Positions 1-8,013 of a DNA stretch of 64,000 nucleotides are shown one piece after another. The notes under the pieces were generated by a model. The model ran no database searches, was not told the origin of the DNA, and saw nothing but the letters and a program-made list of their open reading frames with translations. Within the stretch, counting starts at the first letter, position 1, and the number at the start of each line of letters is the position of its first letter. The position numbers were made by a program, and so were the translations under genes. The DNA is taken from NCBI RefSeq assembly GCF_001647675.1, contig NZ_CP015594.1:1798001-1862000 (forward strand), in the 5' to 3' direction. Source of the stretch: Acinetobacter sp. NCu2D-2. Its GTDB lineage: Bacteria > Pseudomonadota > Gammaproteobacteria > Pseudomonadales > Moraxellaceae.

Positions 1-95
1 GTCACATTTAAGATTCCCATCACATGCGGCTGCGATAAATCCAAAGATAATCGACCAAAGCGCCAGATTTTTTGTGGCAATGGCATTAACTGCAT
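1..95 (-). CDS. folP: Dihydropteroate synthase, N-terminal fragment (runs off the left edge)
   Basis: Reading leftward from an ATG at 95 the frame is open to the window edge, giving 31 codons that include the motif MGILNVT (residues 25-31), the conserved first strand and pterin-site start of dihydropteroate synthase. The enzyme condenses p-aminobenzoate with the pterin pyrophosphate in folate synthesis and is the sulfonamide target. An AAGGAG ribosome binding site lies at 105-110, nine bases before the ATG; an internal ATG at 86 would be too far from it. In enterobacteria folP follows ftsH directly; here yitT and an insertion sequence lie between them. Identification rests on a short segment but the motif is distinctive. 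Confidence 0.85.
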   Translation of the reverse strand, partial: MQLMPLPQKIWRFGRLSLDLSQPHVMGILNV

Positions 96-113
96 GTGTA
101 CTCACTCCTTTAT

Positions 114-138
114 GATCATGGTTGCATTGTCCATGATC
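114..138 (-). promoter_or_regulatory. Inverted repeat just upstream of folP
   Basis: GATCATGG (114-121) and CCATGATC (131-138) form a perfect 8-bp stem with a 9-base loop, ending a few bases upstream of the folP ribosome binding site. It has no T-run, so it is not an obvious terminator. It could be an operator or a 5' UTR hairpin; its role is unknown. Confidence 0.4.
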
Positions 139-190
139 TCGCAGCTAAAGCAAGTCAGATGACTAATCAAACAAAGGTTGTAACCTATGT

Positions 191-196
191 TAAATA
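191..196. repeat. Target site duplication, left copy (TAAATA)
   Basis: The hexamer TAAATA abuts the left terminal inverted repeat of the insertion sequence and is repeated directly at 1171-1176 after the right one. IS982-family elements duplicate short A+T-rich targets, so this marks a simple insertion. Confidence 0.8.
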
Positions 197-1170
197 ACCC
201 GAATCCTGCTTAAGCCGATGATTCCTTAATTTGAATTGTTGGCTTATTTCGATGGGTTAATTGATATGCACATAGTGAGGCGTAAATTCCACTCAGAAAT
301 CCATGAAGACTACGTGCTTTACTCGTCACTAAATTGTATTGCCCCTTCAATAAGCTGAATAATGTTTCTATTTTATTGCGTTGTCTTAGGTGATATTCAT
401 CTGATGCACAGAGTTAAATAGCCTGCATATTCTTCCGATGATAAGTAATTAAATCAATACCTTGATCTTTCAATCTAATTTTTAATTCTTGGCTGATGTA
501 GCCCCGATCCCCGTAAAGTTTTGCTTCTATACCAGCAACCAATTGCTCAACCATTTTTATGTCAGCAACATGTCCATTCGATAAAGCAGAACAGGCAATT
601 TCACCAAATTGATTCATTGCAATATGTAATTTACAGCCATAAAACCAGCCCATTGAGCTTCTACCACGTGATGCAATTTGGATTAATGATTTATGACGCT
701 GAATACGTTGATTTTTACAAACTGGCAGAGTTGTTGAATCAATCCATAAATATTGTGTACCTTGGCCTTTCATCAGTGCCACATGTAAAGCGTGTAGGGC
801 TAATTCATGCATATTGATCAGATGAATCATCCTTTGATAGCAAGGCAAGTACTTAAATAAATGGCTTTTATCTTCTTTTAACCAGCTGAAAAAGGCTTTG
901 AAATTATTGAAATGAGAGCATTTGTACCAAATGGCAATAAAGCAGATTTCTGAAATTGTAAGTTGAGCAGTTCTGATTCTTAAGGAACCACGGTTTTGTT
1001 TGAGAAACTCCCAATAAGTTGATTCAAATTTAAGAAAAAAATCATCAATTAAGCAAAATAATTCGGTACTATTAAACATCGGGACTAGAGTTTTAAGTTT
1101 TGTGTGGTAACTCAACTGATGGCTCTAGTCCTCTTATTTTTCAAGTCAATTTCTTATCCGCGATTCGGGT
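197..1170 (-). mobile_element. IS982-family insertion sequence, 974 bp, complete ends
   Basis: The ends are imperfect 18-bp inverted repeats, 197-214 and 1153-1170, matching at 14 of 18 positions, with the outer nine bases ACCCGAATC identical. They are flanked by 6-bp direct repeats (TAAATA). The element carries one leftward transposase frame of the IS982 DDE type, which contains an in-frame TAA. It sits between yitT and folP, about 100 bp upstream of the folP start, with its transposase pointing toward folP. Because the ends and target duplication are intact it could still be moved by a related transposase in trans. The exact named element cannot be given without a database. Confidence 0.9.
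210..1115 (-). pseudogene. IS982-family transposase interrupted by an in-frame stop
   Basis: The frame reads as one IS982 transposase of about 300 codons, but codon 234 is TAA (414-416). Before it are the first two catalytic acids, Asp126 (in WIDSTTLP) and Asp203 (in YGDRGY). The same frame continues open to 210 and holds the third, Glu250 (in RNKIETLF), plus the normal C-terminus. No base is lost or gained, so this is a nonsense change rather than a frameshift. The truncated 233-residue product lacks the catalytic glutamate and is probably inactive. The frame opens with TTG at 1115; an ATG at 1079 (MFNSTELF) is the more usual family start. Confidence 0.9.
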
Positions 1171-1176
1171 TAAATA
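1171..1176. repeat. Target site duplication, right copy (TAAATA)
   Basis: Direct repeat of 191-196, adjoining the right inverted repeat of the insertion sequence. Confidence 0.8.
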
Positions 1177-1265
1177 TTTTATGTCATCCCTTAATCTATA
1201 TTTAACTGTCTTTCAGCAAACAAAGCTCTACTGATATTCAGAATTTAAAATAAGCTCAAGTTTGC

Positions 1266-1928
1266 TTATCTATTAGTTGTAGATTGACCTTGATAACGCC
1301 CCGGACGATGGTTGAGTGCCAAGAACACACCCATGATCACAGCCGCCAAGATTGACCATAAGACTTGTTGATAAGGCATGATACTAAACGCCAATGCGAC
1401 TACAACGCAGTCAATCAACATCTGCACTTTACCTGCGCTCATCCCCACCTTTTCTTGTAGATATAGCGAGATGATCGTAGCACCGCCCAAACTTGATTGA
1501 TGTCTGGCCAAAAACAGTACTCCTGTGCCCAACATCAAACCACCCGCAATGGCTGCAAACATCGGATGTAAATAACTTATCTTTAAATAATGCGGCACCA
1601 CATAGGTTAGCAAAGACAATAAGGCGACTGAAATAAAGGTTTTGATGGTAAAAGCTCGACCGAGTTGAGTCCAAGCAAACCAATAGAAAGGTAAGTTAAT
1701 GACAAAATAAACCAGACTAAATGACCAACCTGTTGCATAGTGAATGACGAATGCAATCCCCGCTGTACTGCCCGTCAGTAAACCTGCTTGTTCATACAAA
1801 ATCAGGGTAATTCCGACAAATAAAGTGCCAGAAAATAAGGCAAGACTGTCATCCATATAACTATGTCGAAGTGGATGTACCCGATCTACATGCTGTGCTT
1901 TGACCATCATTTGAAATAGATTCTTCAT
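1266..1928 (-). CDS. YitT-family (DUF161) membrane protein
   Basis: A 220-residue inner-membrane protein with about five hydrophobic segments (roughly 29-47, 55-85, 97-115, 122-142, 168-202). The segment GGLMLGTGVLFLARHQSSLG at 129-148, with its glycines and the SxGG turn, is typical of the YitT/DUF161 family, whose transport role is not well established. It lacks the cytosolic DUF2179 tail of the Gram-positive members, which is usual for this short form. An AGGA box precedes the ATG. It has its own upstream gap after the ftsH terminator, so it is probably transcribed separately. Confidence 0.8.
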   Translation of the reverse strand: MKNLFQMMVKAQHVDRVHPLRHSYMDDSLALFSGTLFVGITLILYEQAGLLTGSTAGIAFVIHYATGWSFSLVYFVINLPFYWFAWTQLGRAFTIKTFISVALLSLLTYVVPHYLKISYLHPMFAAIAGGLMLGTGVLFLARHQSSLGGATIISLYLQEKVGMSAGKVQMLIDCVVVALAFSIMPYQQVLWSILAAVIMGVFLALNHRPGRYQGQSTTNR

Positions 1929-2122
1929 GTATTGAATCCTATATTCACCCTTTTACTTGTGGTATGTGGTGAAATTGCAATTCGACGCTTTTGACGTCAT
2001 GTATGATTTGTTAATAGCATTTAATATGCCAAATGCTGGATTTTTCCACAATCTTTTATAATTTTATTAAGTGTCTTTAGTGGACTAAATACAGATTTAA
2101 ATAGCAACATTTGATAGAAGCA

Positions 2123-2145
2123 TAAAAAAACCGCCCGAAGGCGGT
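2123..2145 (-). terminator. Terminator of ftsH
   Basis: Stem ACCGCC/GGCGGT (2130-2135, 2140-2145); on the leftward strand the loop reads UUCG and is followed by seven U. It lies 16 bases after the ftsH stop. Confidence 0.9.
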
Positions 2146-2161
2146 CTTTTTTAAATACGCT

Positions 2162-4051
2162 TTAGTTTGCTGGCAATGGCGGCGGAGTCATTGGACCATC
2201 AGTTGGTGTTACATCAACCACAGGGTTTTCAGCAACATAAACTTTTGGTGGTTGTGGTTCACGACCTTCCATAATGTCACGGATTTGATCACGATCAATG
2301 GTTTCCCATTCAAGTAACGCTTTCACCATGGCATGCGCAATATCTTTGTTATTTTCCAAGATATCACGCGCAACTTTGTATTGTTCGTCCAAAATACGGC
2401 GTACTTCACGGTCTACTTCAAGCTGAGTCGTTTCAGAAATTGTACGACTACCTAGGCTACCCATGAATGATTGCTGTGAATCATCTTCATAGACCATCAC
2501 GCCCATTTTGTCGGACATACCGTATTTGGTTACCATTGCACGTGCCATTTTAGTTGCACGTTCAAAGTCGTTTGAAGCACCAGTCGACATTTGGTTAATG
2601 AAGACTTCTTCTGCGATACGACCACCGAACAAAATTGAAAGTTCATTCAACATTTTGTCTTTGTAATGGCTGGTTTGGTCGTGTTCAGGTAACTGCCATG
2701 TCACACCCAATGCCCAACCACGTGGCATGATGGTAACTTTATGCACAGGGTCAGTACCTGGGAGCATTTCAGCGACAATCGCATGGCCTGCTTCATGGTA
2801 AGCCGTTGCACGACGCTCTTCTTCACGAATCACCATCGATTTACGTTCAGGACCCATGTAAAGCTTATCTTTTGCATCTTCAAAGTCGTGCATGTCGACC
2901 GTATTTTTATTACGACGTGCAGCGAACAATGCAGCTTCGTTTACAAGATTCGCAAGCTGTGCACCTGAGAAACCTGGTGTACCACGTGCAAGGACTTTCA
3001 CGTCCACACCTGTTACAGAAGGCAATTTCTTCAAGTGAACATTCAAGATTTGCTCACGACCTTTAATATCAGGCAAGCTTACAACCACTTGGCGGTCGAA
3101 ACGGCCTGGACGAAGTAATGCTTTATCAAGAACATCAGCACGGTTAGTTGCAGCAATAACGATAATGCCTTCATTACCTTCAAAGCCATCCATCTCAACC
3201 AACATTTGGTTCAATGTTTGCTCGCGCTCGTCATTACCACCGCCTGTACCTGAACCACGGTGACGACCCACTGCATCAATCTCATCGATAAAGATAATAC
3301 ATGGGGCATGACGTTTCGCTTGTTCAAACATGTCACGCACACGAGATGCACCGACACCAACAAACATTTCAACGAAGTCAGAACCTGAAATACTGAAGAA
3401 TGGAACTTTTGCTTCACCTGCGATCGCTTTGGCAAGGAGTGTTTTACCTGTACCTGGAGGACCAACCATTAACACGCCTTTTGGAATGGTTGCACCAAGA
3501 CGTTTGAATTTAGATGGGTCTTTTAAGAAATCGACTATCTCAACCACTTCTTGTTTTGCTTCATCACAGCCAGCAACATCAGTAAATGTTACTTTGATTT
3601 GGTCTTCAGACAGCATTTTCGCTTTTGATTTACCAAAACTCATTGGGCCATTTTTACCGCCTGCACCACCACCCATGTTACGCATGAAGAACATGAACAA
3701 CAGAATAATTAAAAGTACAGGGAAGCTCGCAATCAATAATTGCATCAATAGACCTTGACGCTGTGGTGCCTCACCTTCAACAACAACATTGTTTTTGATT
3801 AGGTTAGGCATCAGTTCAGGGTCTTGAACTGCAGGACGGATACTTTCAAACTCTGAACCGTTTGATTTTTCACCACGAATTCGCTCACCGTCAATTGTTA
3901 CTTGCTTGATTTGTCCTGCATTGACTGCAGCCACAAATTCAGAGTAGTTCATTGATGTCGGCTGATTGCGGTCGCTGACGTTACTGAATATCAGGACCAG
4001 TACGCCTAATATCACGAGCCACAATACGGCATTCTTAAAAAGATCGCTCAA
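2162..4051 (-). CDS. ftsH: ATP-dependent zinc metalloprotease FtsH
   Basis: Membrane-anchored AAA+ protease that degrades unneeded or misfolded membrane proteins and short-lived regulators. Numbered from a TTG at 4051 (629 residues): transmembrane helices at about 9-23 and 101-122 flank a periplasmic domain; Walker A GPPGTGKT is at 197-204, Walker B IIFIDEID at 252-259, the zinc motif HEAGH at 419-423, and a proline-rich tail closes the protein. The frame is open to another TTG at 4084, but that start has its AGGG box touching the codon, and the family N-terminus matches the later one. Upstream rlmE points the same way with a 129-base gap, a common ftsJ-ftsH arrangement. Start uncertain, identity certain. 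Confidence 0.97.
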   Translation of the reverse strand: MSDLFKNAVLWLVILGVLVLIFSNVSDRNQPTSMNYSEFVAAVNAGQIKQVTIDGERIRGEKSNGSEFESIRPAVQDPELMPNLIKNNVVVEGEAPQRQGLLMQLLIASFPVLLIILLFMFFMRNMGGGAGGKNGPMSFGKSKAKMLSEDQIKVTFTDVAGCDEAKQEVVEIVDFLKDPSKFKRLGATIPKGVLMVGPPGTGKTLLAKAIAGEAKVPFFSISGSDFVEMFVGVGASRVRDMFEQAKRHAPCIIFIDEIDAVGRHRGSGTGGGNDEREQTLNQMLVEMDGFEGNEGIIVIAATNRADVLDKALLRPGRFDRQVVVSLPDIKGREQILNVHLKKLPSVTGVDVKVLARGTPGFSGAQLANLVNEAALFAARRNKNTVDMHDFEDAKDKLYMGPERKSMVIREEERRATAYHEAGHAIVAEMLPGTDPVHKVTIMPRGWALGVTWQLPEHDQTSHYKDKMLNELSILFGGRIAEEVFINQMSTGASNDFERATKMARAMVTKYGMSDKMGVMVYEDDSQQSFMGSLGSRTISETTQLEVDREVRRILDEQYKVARDILENNKDIAHAMVKALLEWETIDRDQIRDIMEGREPQPPKVYVAENPVVDVTPTDGPMTPPPLPAN

Positions 4052-4180
4052 AGCTTTATTCCCATTCCAATCTAATTTGATCAACCCTATGCAGGGCGAC
4101 CTTCATCACTAAGCTGTAATAACTTGCAATTATATGAAAACGTACAAAATGCACAATTTTTAACGACTTGGCAAGTAGAC

Positions 4181-4831
4181 TTATTTAAAAGCCTTCTTAC
4201 GACCCTGCCCAATCAAGAATACTTCTTTCGAGCGAGCACGTGATGCCAACGGTTTAGATGTTTTAAGAACATCAAAACTATCAACAACTTGCTTACGAAA
4301 TTCATCAAAACCAGTACCTTGGAAAACTTTTACCACAAATTGACCTTTAGGGCCTAAAACCTTGTTGGCAAAATCCAAAGCCAGTTCGCATAAGTAAATC
4401 TGACGCGGTTGATCTACAGCCTTGTTACCTGATGTATTGGGGGCCATATCTGAAATTACAACGTCTACAGTGCGTCCATTTAAAATTTCTAACAATTTTT
4501 CGAACACTTCCTCTTCACGGAAGTCACCTTGCAAGAAGGTTACATCGGGTAAAGCATCCATCGGCAAAATATCAGACGCAATCAATAGACCTTTATCACC
4601 GACCAATTTACCGGCGATTTGTGACCAACTTCCTGGTGCAGCGCCCAAATCAACCACGGTCATACCTGGTTTAATAATTTTGTACTTTTCTTGCATTTCT
4701 AGGAGCTTGTAAGCAGCACGCGCACGATAGCCTTCTTTCTGTGCTTTTTTCACATAAGGATCGTCAAGATGTTCTCTCATCCAATCACGACTACTTTTTG
4801 ATAACTTTTGGTTGGTAATGCGCGTCGCCAT
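4181..4831 (-). CDS. rlmE: 23S rRNA (uridine(2552)-2'-O)-methyltransferase
   Basis: RlmE (FtsJ/RrmJ) methylates the ribose of U2552 in the A-loop of 23S rRNA late in 50S assembly, using S-adenosylmethionine. The 216 residues carry the Rossmann SAM motif [13 protein letters not shown] (59-71), SDMAPN (127-132), and the K-D-K-E catalytic set at Lys42, Asp128, Lys168 and Glu203. Length is normal for the family. It is divergent from yhbY, as in many gammaproteobacteria, and is followed by ftsH in the same direction, so the two may share a transcript. Confidence 0.97.
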   Translation of the reverse strand: MATRITNQKLSKSSRDWMREHLDDPYVKKAQKEGYRARAAYKLLEMQEKYKIIKPGMTVVDLGAAPGSWSQIAGKLVGDKGLLIASDILPMDALPDVTFLQGDFREEEVFEKLLEILNGRTVDVVISDMAPNTSGNKAVDQPRQIYLCELALDFANKVLGPKGQFVVKVFQGTGFDEFRKQVVDSFDVLKTSKPLASRARSKEVFLIGQGRKKAFK

Positions 4832-4987
4832 AACTCTCTAAATAAAAAAACTTCCAATGTTTCATTGTACGTTAAAAAGCATGGTTTTGCAGTATACATC
4901 TGTATCTAAATCACACGGTTTAAAGCGCAACATGTTCACTTGAAAATGATTATTTCCTGAGAATTTACAGCGTTTGTTTTTTGCTTT

Positions 4988-4996
4988 TGCTATACT
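4988..4996 (+). promoter_or_regulatory. Extended -10 promoter for yhbY
   Basis: TGC followed by TATACT (4991-4996) is an extended -10 element 29 bases before the yhbY start. No good -35 is visible at normal spacing, which fits an extended -10 promoter. Confidence 0.55.
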
Positions 4997-5025
4997 AAGC
5001 CGTTTTAAAAATTAGGTTATCTCTC

Positions 5026-5349
5026 ATGGCGTCTTTATCTATTCAAGAACGTAAACGTTTACGTCAAATCGGACATGCATTAAACCCAGTTGTAATGCTT
5101 GGTGACAAAGGCCTGACTGAAGCTGTTGTCGAAGAATTGAATCGTGCTTTAAATGATCACGAACTGATTAAAGTTAAAATCATTGCTGAAGATCGTGAAG
5201 AACGCGCACAATTGATAGAACAACTTTCTGAGCAAACTGGCGCAGAAGTGGTACAAAAGATTGGTAAAATTGCGTTGATCTATAAAAAAGCACCGAAACA
5301 AAACCAAAAACTTTCGAACCTTGTTCGTCACGCTCATTTATCTAACTAA
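5026..5349 (+). CDS. yhbY: YhbY, CRM-domain ribosome assembly RNA-binding protein
   Basis: A 107-residue single-domain CRS1-YhbY (CRM) protein. The N-terminus has the family pattern of a basic helix (RKRLRQIGHALNPVV) and the loop GDKGLTEAVV (about 26-36), with the αββαβ order expected for binding pre-50S RNA. The last dozen residues extend past the core domain. It stands divergent to rlmE, another 50S assembly factor, which is the usual context. The ATG follows a weak AGG box. Confidence 0.92.
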   Translation: MASLSIQERKRLRQIGHALNPVVMLGDKGLTEAVVEELNRALNDHELIKVKIIAEDREERAQLIEQLSEQTGAEVVQKIGKIALIYKKAPKQNQKLSNLVRHAHLSN

Positions 5350-5360
5350 GTTCAGACACT

Positions 5361-5900
5361 ATGGCAAGTTACGAGCTCAGTGCTTTTGATCGTCGTTTTC
5401 AATCTATTTCACTGGTTGGTGCAATCGAACAACATAGTTTGGCAACGCTAAACGTTGGTTTTTGGATTCGTGATCCAAACCTGTTGGTCAGCTGGCCTGA
5501 AATGGTGACCGATCATCCGCGAACTGATTTTCTTTGGGAACAGACCTGCTTTGAGATTTTTCTTGGGGTGCATGGTGAAGATTTTTATCGTGAGATCAAT
5601 CTCTCACCTTCTCAAGCATGGCAAGCATATGCCTTTGAAGAATATCGCTATCCTGAAGATATGCCACCACCCGAAGCGGATGACATTGAACTAAATTCAC
5701 TTAAACGTACACACTACGGCTTAAACGTGAGTTTAGATTTGGCTGAGTTTATGGCAAAACATAAACTGAAATGGGCTGATATGTATTTGGGGCTTTCTGC
5801 AGTTCTGAAAACTTCTCAAGGTGATCAGTTCTATGCAATGCAACACAGCAGTCTACAAGCCGATTTCCACAACAAACGCGATTGGCTACATATTTTCTAA
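5361..5900 (+). CDS. DOMON-like domain protein of unknown function
   Basis: A soluble 179-residue protein with no signal peptide or membrane segment. The run TDFLWEQTCFEIFLG (about 55-69) and the later YREINLSPSQAWQAYAF are typical of the bacterial DOMON-like β-sandwich family (the murB-associated type), which is thought to bind small ligands or sugars; no activity is known to me. It starts 11 bases after yhbY and so is probably in its operon. Family call from pattern only. Confidence 0.65.
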   Translation: MASYELSAFDRRFQSISLVGAIEQHSLATLNVGFWIRDPNLLVSWPEMVTDHPRTDFLWEQTCFEIFLGVHGEDFYREINLSPSQAWQAYAFEEYRYPEDMPPPEADDIELNSLKRTHYGLNVSLDLAEFMAKHKLKWADMYLGLSAVLKTSQGDQFYAMQHSSLQADFHNKRDWLHIF

Positions 5901-5929
5901 GTCAGTACGGTTTGTTTGGATCAATAACG

Positions 5930-5954
5930 AGTGAGGCAATGACCTCACTTTTTA
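5930..5954 (+). terminator. Terminator of yhbY/DOMON operon
   Basis: Stem AGTGAGG/CCTCACT (5930-5936, 5943-5949) with a 6-base loop and a following T-run, 30 bases after the DOMON gene. Confidence 0.85.
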
Positions 5955-6014
5955 TTTGCCTATGGTTTTTTCTTGACGATTTTTAAGCACTCTGCTGATC
6001 AAATTATTTAACAA

Positions 6015-6042
6015 CAAAAAAGGAGAGCCATGCCCTCCTTTT
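6015..6042 (-). terminator. Terminator of the coiled-coil gene
   Basis: Stem AAAAGGAG/CTCCTTTT (6018-6025, 6035-6042). On the leftward strand it is followed by a U-run (6015-6021), 18 bases after the stop of the gene at 6060. Confidence 0.8.
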
Positions 6043-6059
6043 ATGTGCTTTGAATAAGA

Positions 6060-6548
6060 TCAACTCTTTAAATTGCTCTCTTTCTCCGCAGATTCAGCTT
6101 TCACCACTGGATTCACCTTTTTCAACACTTCAATAGTGCTGTCTTTTGAGCGTTTTAAAGTATCAGTTAAATGCTCTTTATGTTTGCTCGAAATTTGGGA
6201 TACATCTTCTTTAAGTTCTTTTCTGAGTTTTGATAAATCATCAATCACAGCTGTAAATTCAGTTTTAATAAAGCTTTTAAGTTCAACCAAGTCTTTTTGC
6301 GAACCCAATAATTGCTCTTTTAAACTCTCAATACGTTGCAACACATCTTGCTTAAACTGACGCAATTGATCTTGTACAGTGTCGTTAAGTTGCTTCGCTT
6401 CAGCTTCTAGCTTTTCTTTGCTTTCCTCAATATTTTCGACTGCCTGAACTTTCGCCTCGACAGCTGCTTTTTCAAGCTTTTCAGCAGTTTCATTAACAAC
6501 AGCATTGAGTGATTTTTTAGCGGGAGTAGATTTGGCTTCGGTAGTCAT
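6060..6548 (-). CDS. Lys/Glu-rich coiled-coil protein, unknown function
   Basis: A 162-residue soluble, highly charged protein that I cannot assign to a characterised family. It is nearly all helix-forming: an Ala/Lys/Thr-rich N-terminus (TEAKSTPAKKS), then heptad-like Glu/Lys/Leu stretches from about 20 to 145, and a KKVNPVVKAES tail. No signal peptide, membrane segment or cysteine is seen. The composition recalls phasins, apolipoprotein-like and DNA-compacting proteins, but this is only compositional. It stands alone between two terminators. The coding pattern and defined terminator argue that it is a real gene. Confidence 0.75.
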   Translation of the reverse strand: MTTEAKSTPAKKSLNAVVNETAEKLEKAAVEAKVQAVENIEESKEKLEAEAKQLNDTVQDQLRQFKQDVLQRIESLKEQLLGSQKDLVELKSFIKTEFTAVIDDLSKLRKELKEDVSQISSKHKEHLTDTLKRSKDSTIEVLKKVNPVVKAESAEKESNLKS

Positions 6549-6719
6549 GTCTTTATTCCTATAGTTATATTACGACATAGCCATATTAGCGAATCTGATA
6601 AAAATTAACTTTTGATTTGTCTGACAATTATTAAATGGTTACATTTTTTAACATTGGTCACGAAACAGACTTTTGACCAAAAAGCAAGGCATTTATCTTA
6701 CAGTTTTACTTTAAAGCTG

Positions 6720-6749
6720 TTGGACTTCATAGGGCTTACTGCGTATAAT
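6720..6749 (+). promoter_or_regulatory. carAB promoter
   Basis: TTGGAC (6720-6725), an 18-base spacer and a perfect TATAAT (6744-6749). Transcription should start near 6756, leaving a leader of about 100 bases before carA. Confidence 0.75.
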
Positions 6750-6763
6750 GCCGTGTTAAGTTC

Positions 6764-6831
6764 AAGCGAGCAGACATAGGAGGGTAGGTTTAATTATTAG
6801 CCTTCCTTTTTTTTCGTCTTCTCGCTTTTTT
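6764..6831 (+). promoter_or_regulatory. Nested hairpins in the carAB leader (attenuator-like)
   Basis: An inner stem pairs 6778-6788 (AGGAGGGTAGG) with 6801-6811, 10 of 11 positions including G-U pairs, and runs into eight T (6807-6814), as in an intrinsic terminator. An outer 7-bp stem, AAGCGAG (6764-6770) with CTCGCTT (6821-6827), encloses it and is followed by more T. The arrangement suggests transcription attenuation of pyrimidine/arginine precursor synthesis. No leader peptide was identified with confidence. Confidence 0.5.
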
Positions 6832-6857
6832 ACAGCCTAAATTTCAGGAGCTTTGGT

Positions 6858-8000
6858 TTGAGCACCCCAGCAATTTTAGCCCTTGCCGACGGAACTATCT
6901 TTAAAGGTACTTCGATTGGCGCATCGGGTAGTACGACTGGCGAAGTCGTCTTCAACACTGCCATGACTGGCTATCAAGAAATTTTGACTGATCCAAGTTA
7001 TGCACAACAACTTGTAACTTTAACTTACCCACATATCGGTAACACAGGTTGTAACGAAGAAGACGCTGAATCAGGTCGTATTCATAAAGTATGGGCCAAC
7101 GGTTTAATTATCCGTGACCTTCCTTTACTACACAGCAACTTCCGTGCTAGTCAATCACTTGGTGAGTATCTAGAACAGCACAATGTTGTTGCTATTGCTG
7201 ACATTGACACGCGACGATTAACTCGAATTTTGCGTGACAAAGGTGCACAAAACGGTTGTATCCTTGCAGGTGAAAATATCACTGAAGAAGAAGCACTAGA
7301 AAAAGCACGTGCATTCGGTGGTTTAAATGGTTTAGACCTTGCAAAAGAATGCTGCGACCCAGAAGGCTTCGAATGGACTGAAGGTTCATGGAAACTTGGT
7401 CAAGGCTTTACTCAACCAGAACTTAAATTCCACGTTGTTGCATACGATTACGGTGTCAAAACCAACATCCTACGTATGCTCGCAGACCGCGGTTGTAAAT
7501 TGACTGTCGTGCCTGCGCAAACTCCTGCTGCTGACGTACTTGCATTGAATCCAGATGGCGTTTTCTTATCAAACGGCCCCGGCGATCCAGCTGCATGTGA
7601 CTACGCAATTGAAGCTGTAAAAACAATTGTAGAAGACGCTCGCAATATTCCTGTATTCGGTATTTGCTTGGGTCACCAAATTCTTGCACTTGCAAGCGGT
7701 GCTAAGACTGTGAAAATGCCTCACGGTCACCACGGTGCCAACCATCCTGTACAAAACATTGAAAATGGTACAGTGATGATTACTTCACAAAACCACGGCT
7801 TCGCAGTAGACGCTGAAACGCTTCCTGCAAACTTGAAAGCAACGCATAAGTCTTTGTTCGACCAAACCCTTCAAGGGATTCATCGTACAGACAAACCTGC
7901 GTTCAGTTTCCAAGGTCACCCAGAAGCAAGCCCTGGTCCACATGACTGCGCACCATTGTTCGATCATTTCATCGAACTTATCGAAGCATCTAAGAAGTAA
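6858..8000 (+). CDS. carA: Carbamoyl-phosphate synthase small (glutaminase) subunit
   Basis: Releases ammonia from glutamine for carbamoyl phosphate made by CarB, feeding arginine and pyrimidine synthesis. In 380 residues it has the CarA N-terminal domain (1-150) and a class I glutamine amidotransferase domain with nucleophile Cys270 in FGICLGHQ and the His354/Glu356 pair in QGHPEASPG. The start is a TTG, seven bases after a CAGGAG box (6845-6850); no ATG fits. carB follows after 13 bases. A structured leader precedes it. Confidence 0.97.
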   Translation: MSTPAILALADGTIFKGTSIGASGSTTGEVVFNTAMTGYQEILTDPSYAQQLVTLTYPHIGNTGCNEEDAESGRIHKVWANGLIIRDLPLLHSNFRASQSLGEYLEQHNVVAIADIDTRRLTRILRDKGAQNGCILAGENITEEEALEKARAFGGLNGLDLAKECCDPEGFEWTEGSWKLGQGFTQPELKFHVVAYDYGVKTNILRMLADRGCKLTVVPAQTPAADVLALNPDGVFLSNGPGDPAACDYAIEAVKTIVEDARNIPVFGICLGHQILALASGAKTVKMPHGHHGANHPVQNIENGTVMITSQNHGFAVDAETLPANLKATHKSLFDQTLQGIHRTDKPAFSFQGHPEASPGPHDCAPLFDHFIELIEASKK

Positions 8001-8013
8001 TTAAGGAAGCATC

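Larger units (their letters stand above)
6549..6857. other. Divergent intergenic region holding the carAB control sequences
   Basis: No gene is seen in these 309 bases. The left half is A+T-rich and presumably holds the promoter of the leftward coiled-coil gene; the right half holds the carAB promoter and a structured leader listed separately. Confidence 0.7.

Noticed and set aside
521..817. Rightward open frame inside the insertion sequence
   Set aside because: It is antisense to the transposase, with no ribosome binding site or family match.
3330..3758. 142-codon frame antisense to ftsH
   Set aside because: It follows the codon structure of ftsH on the other strand; no start signal or domain.
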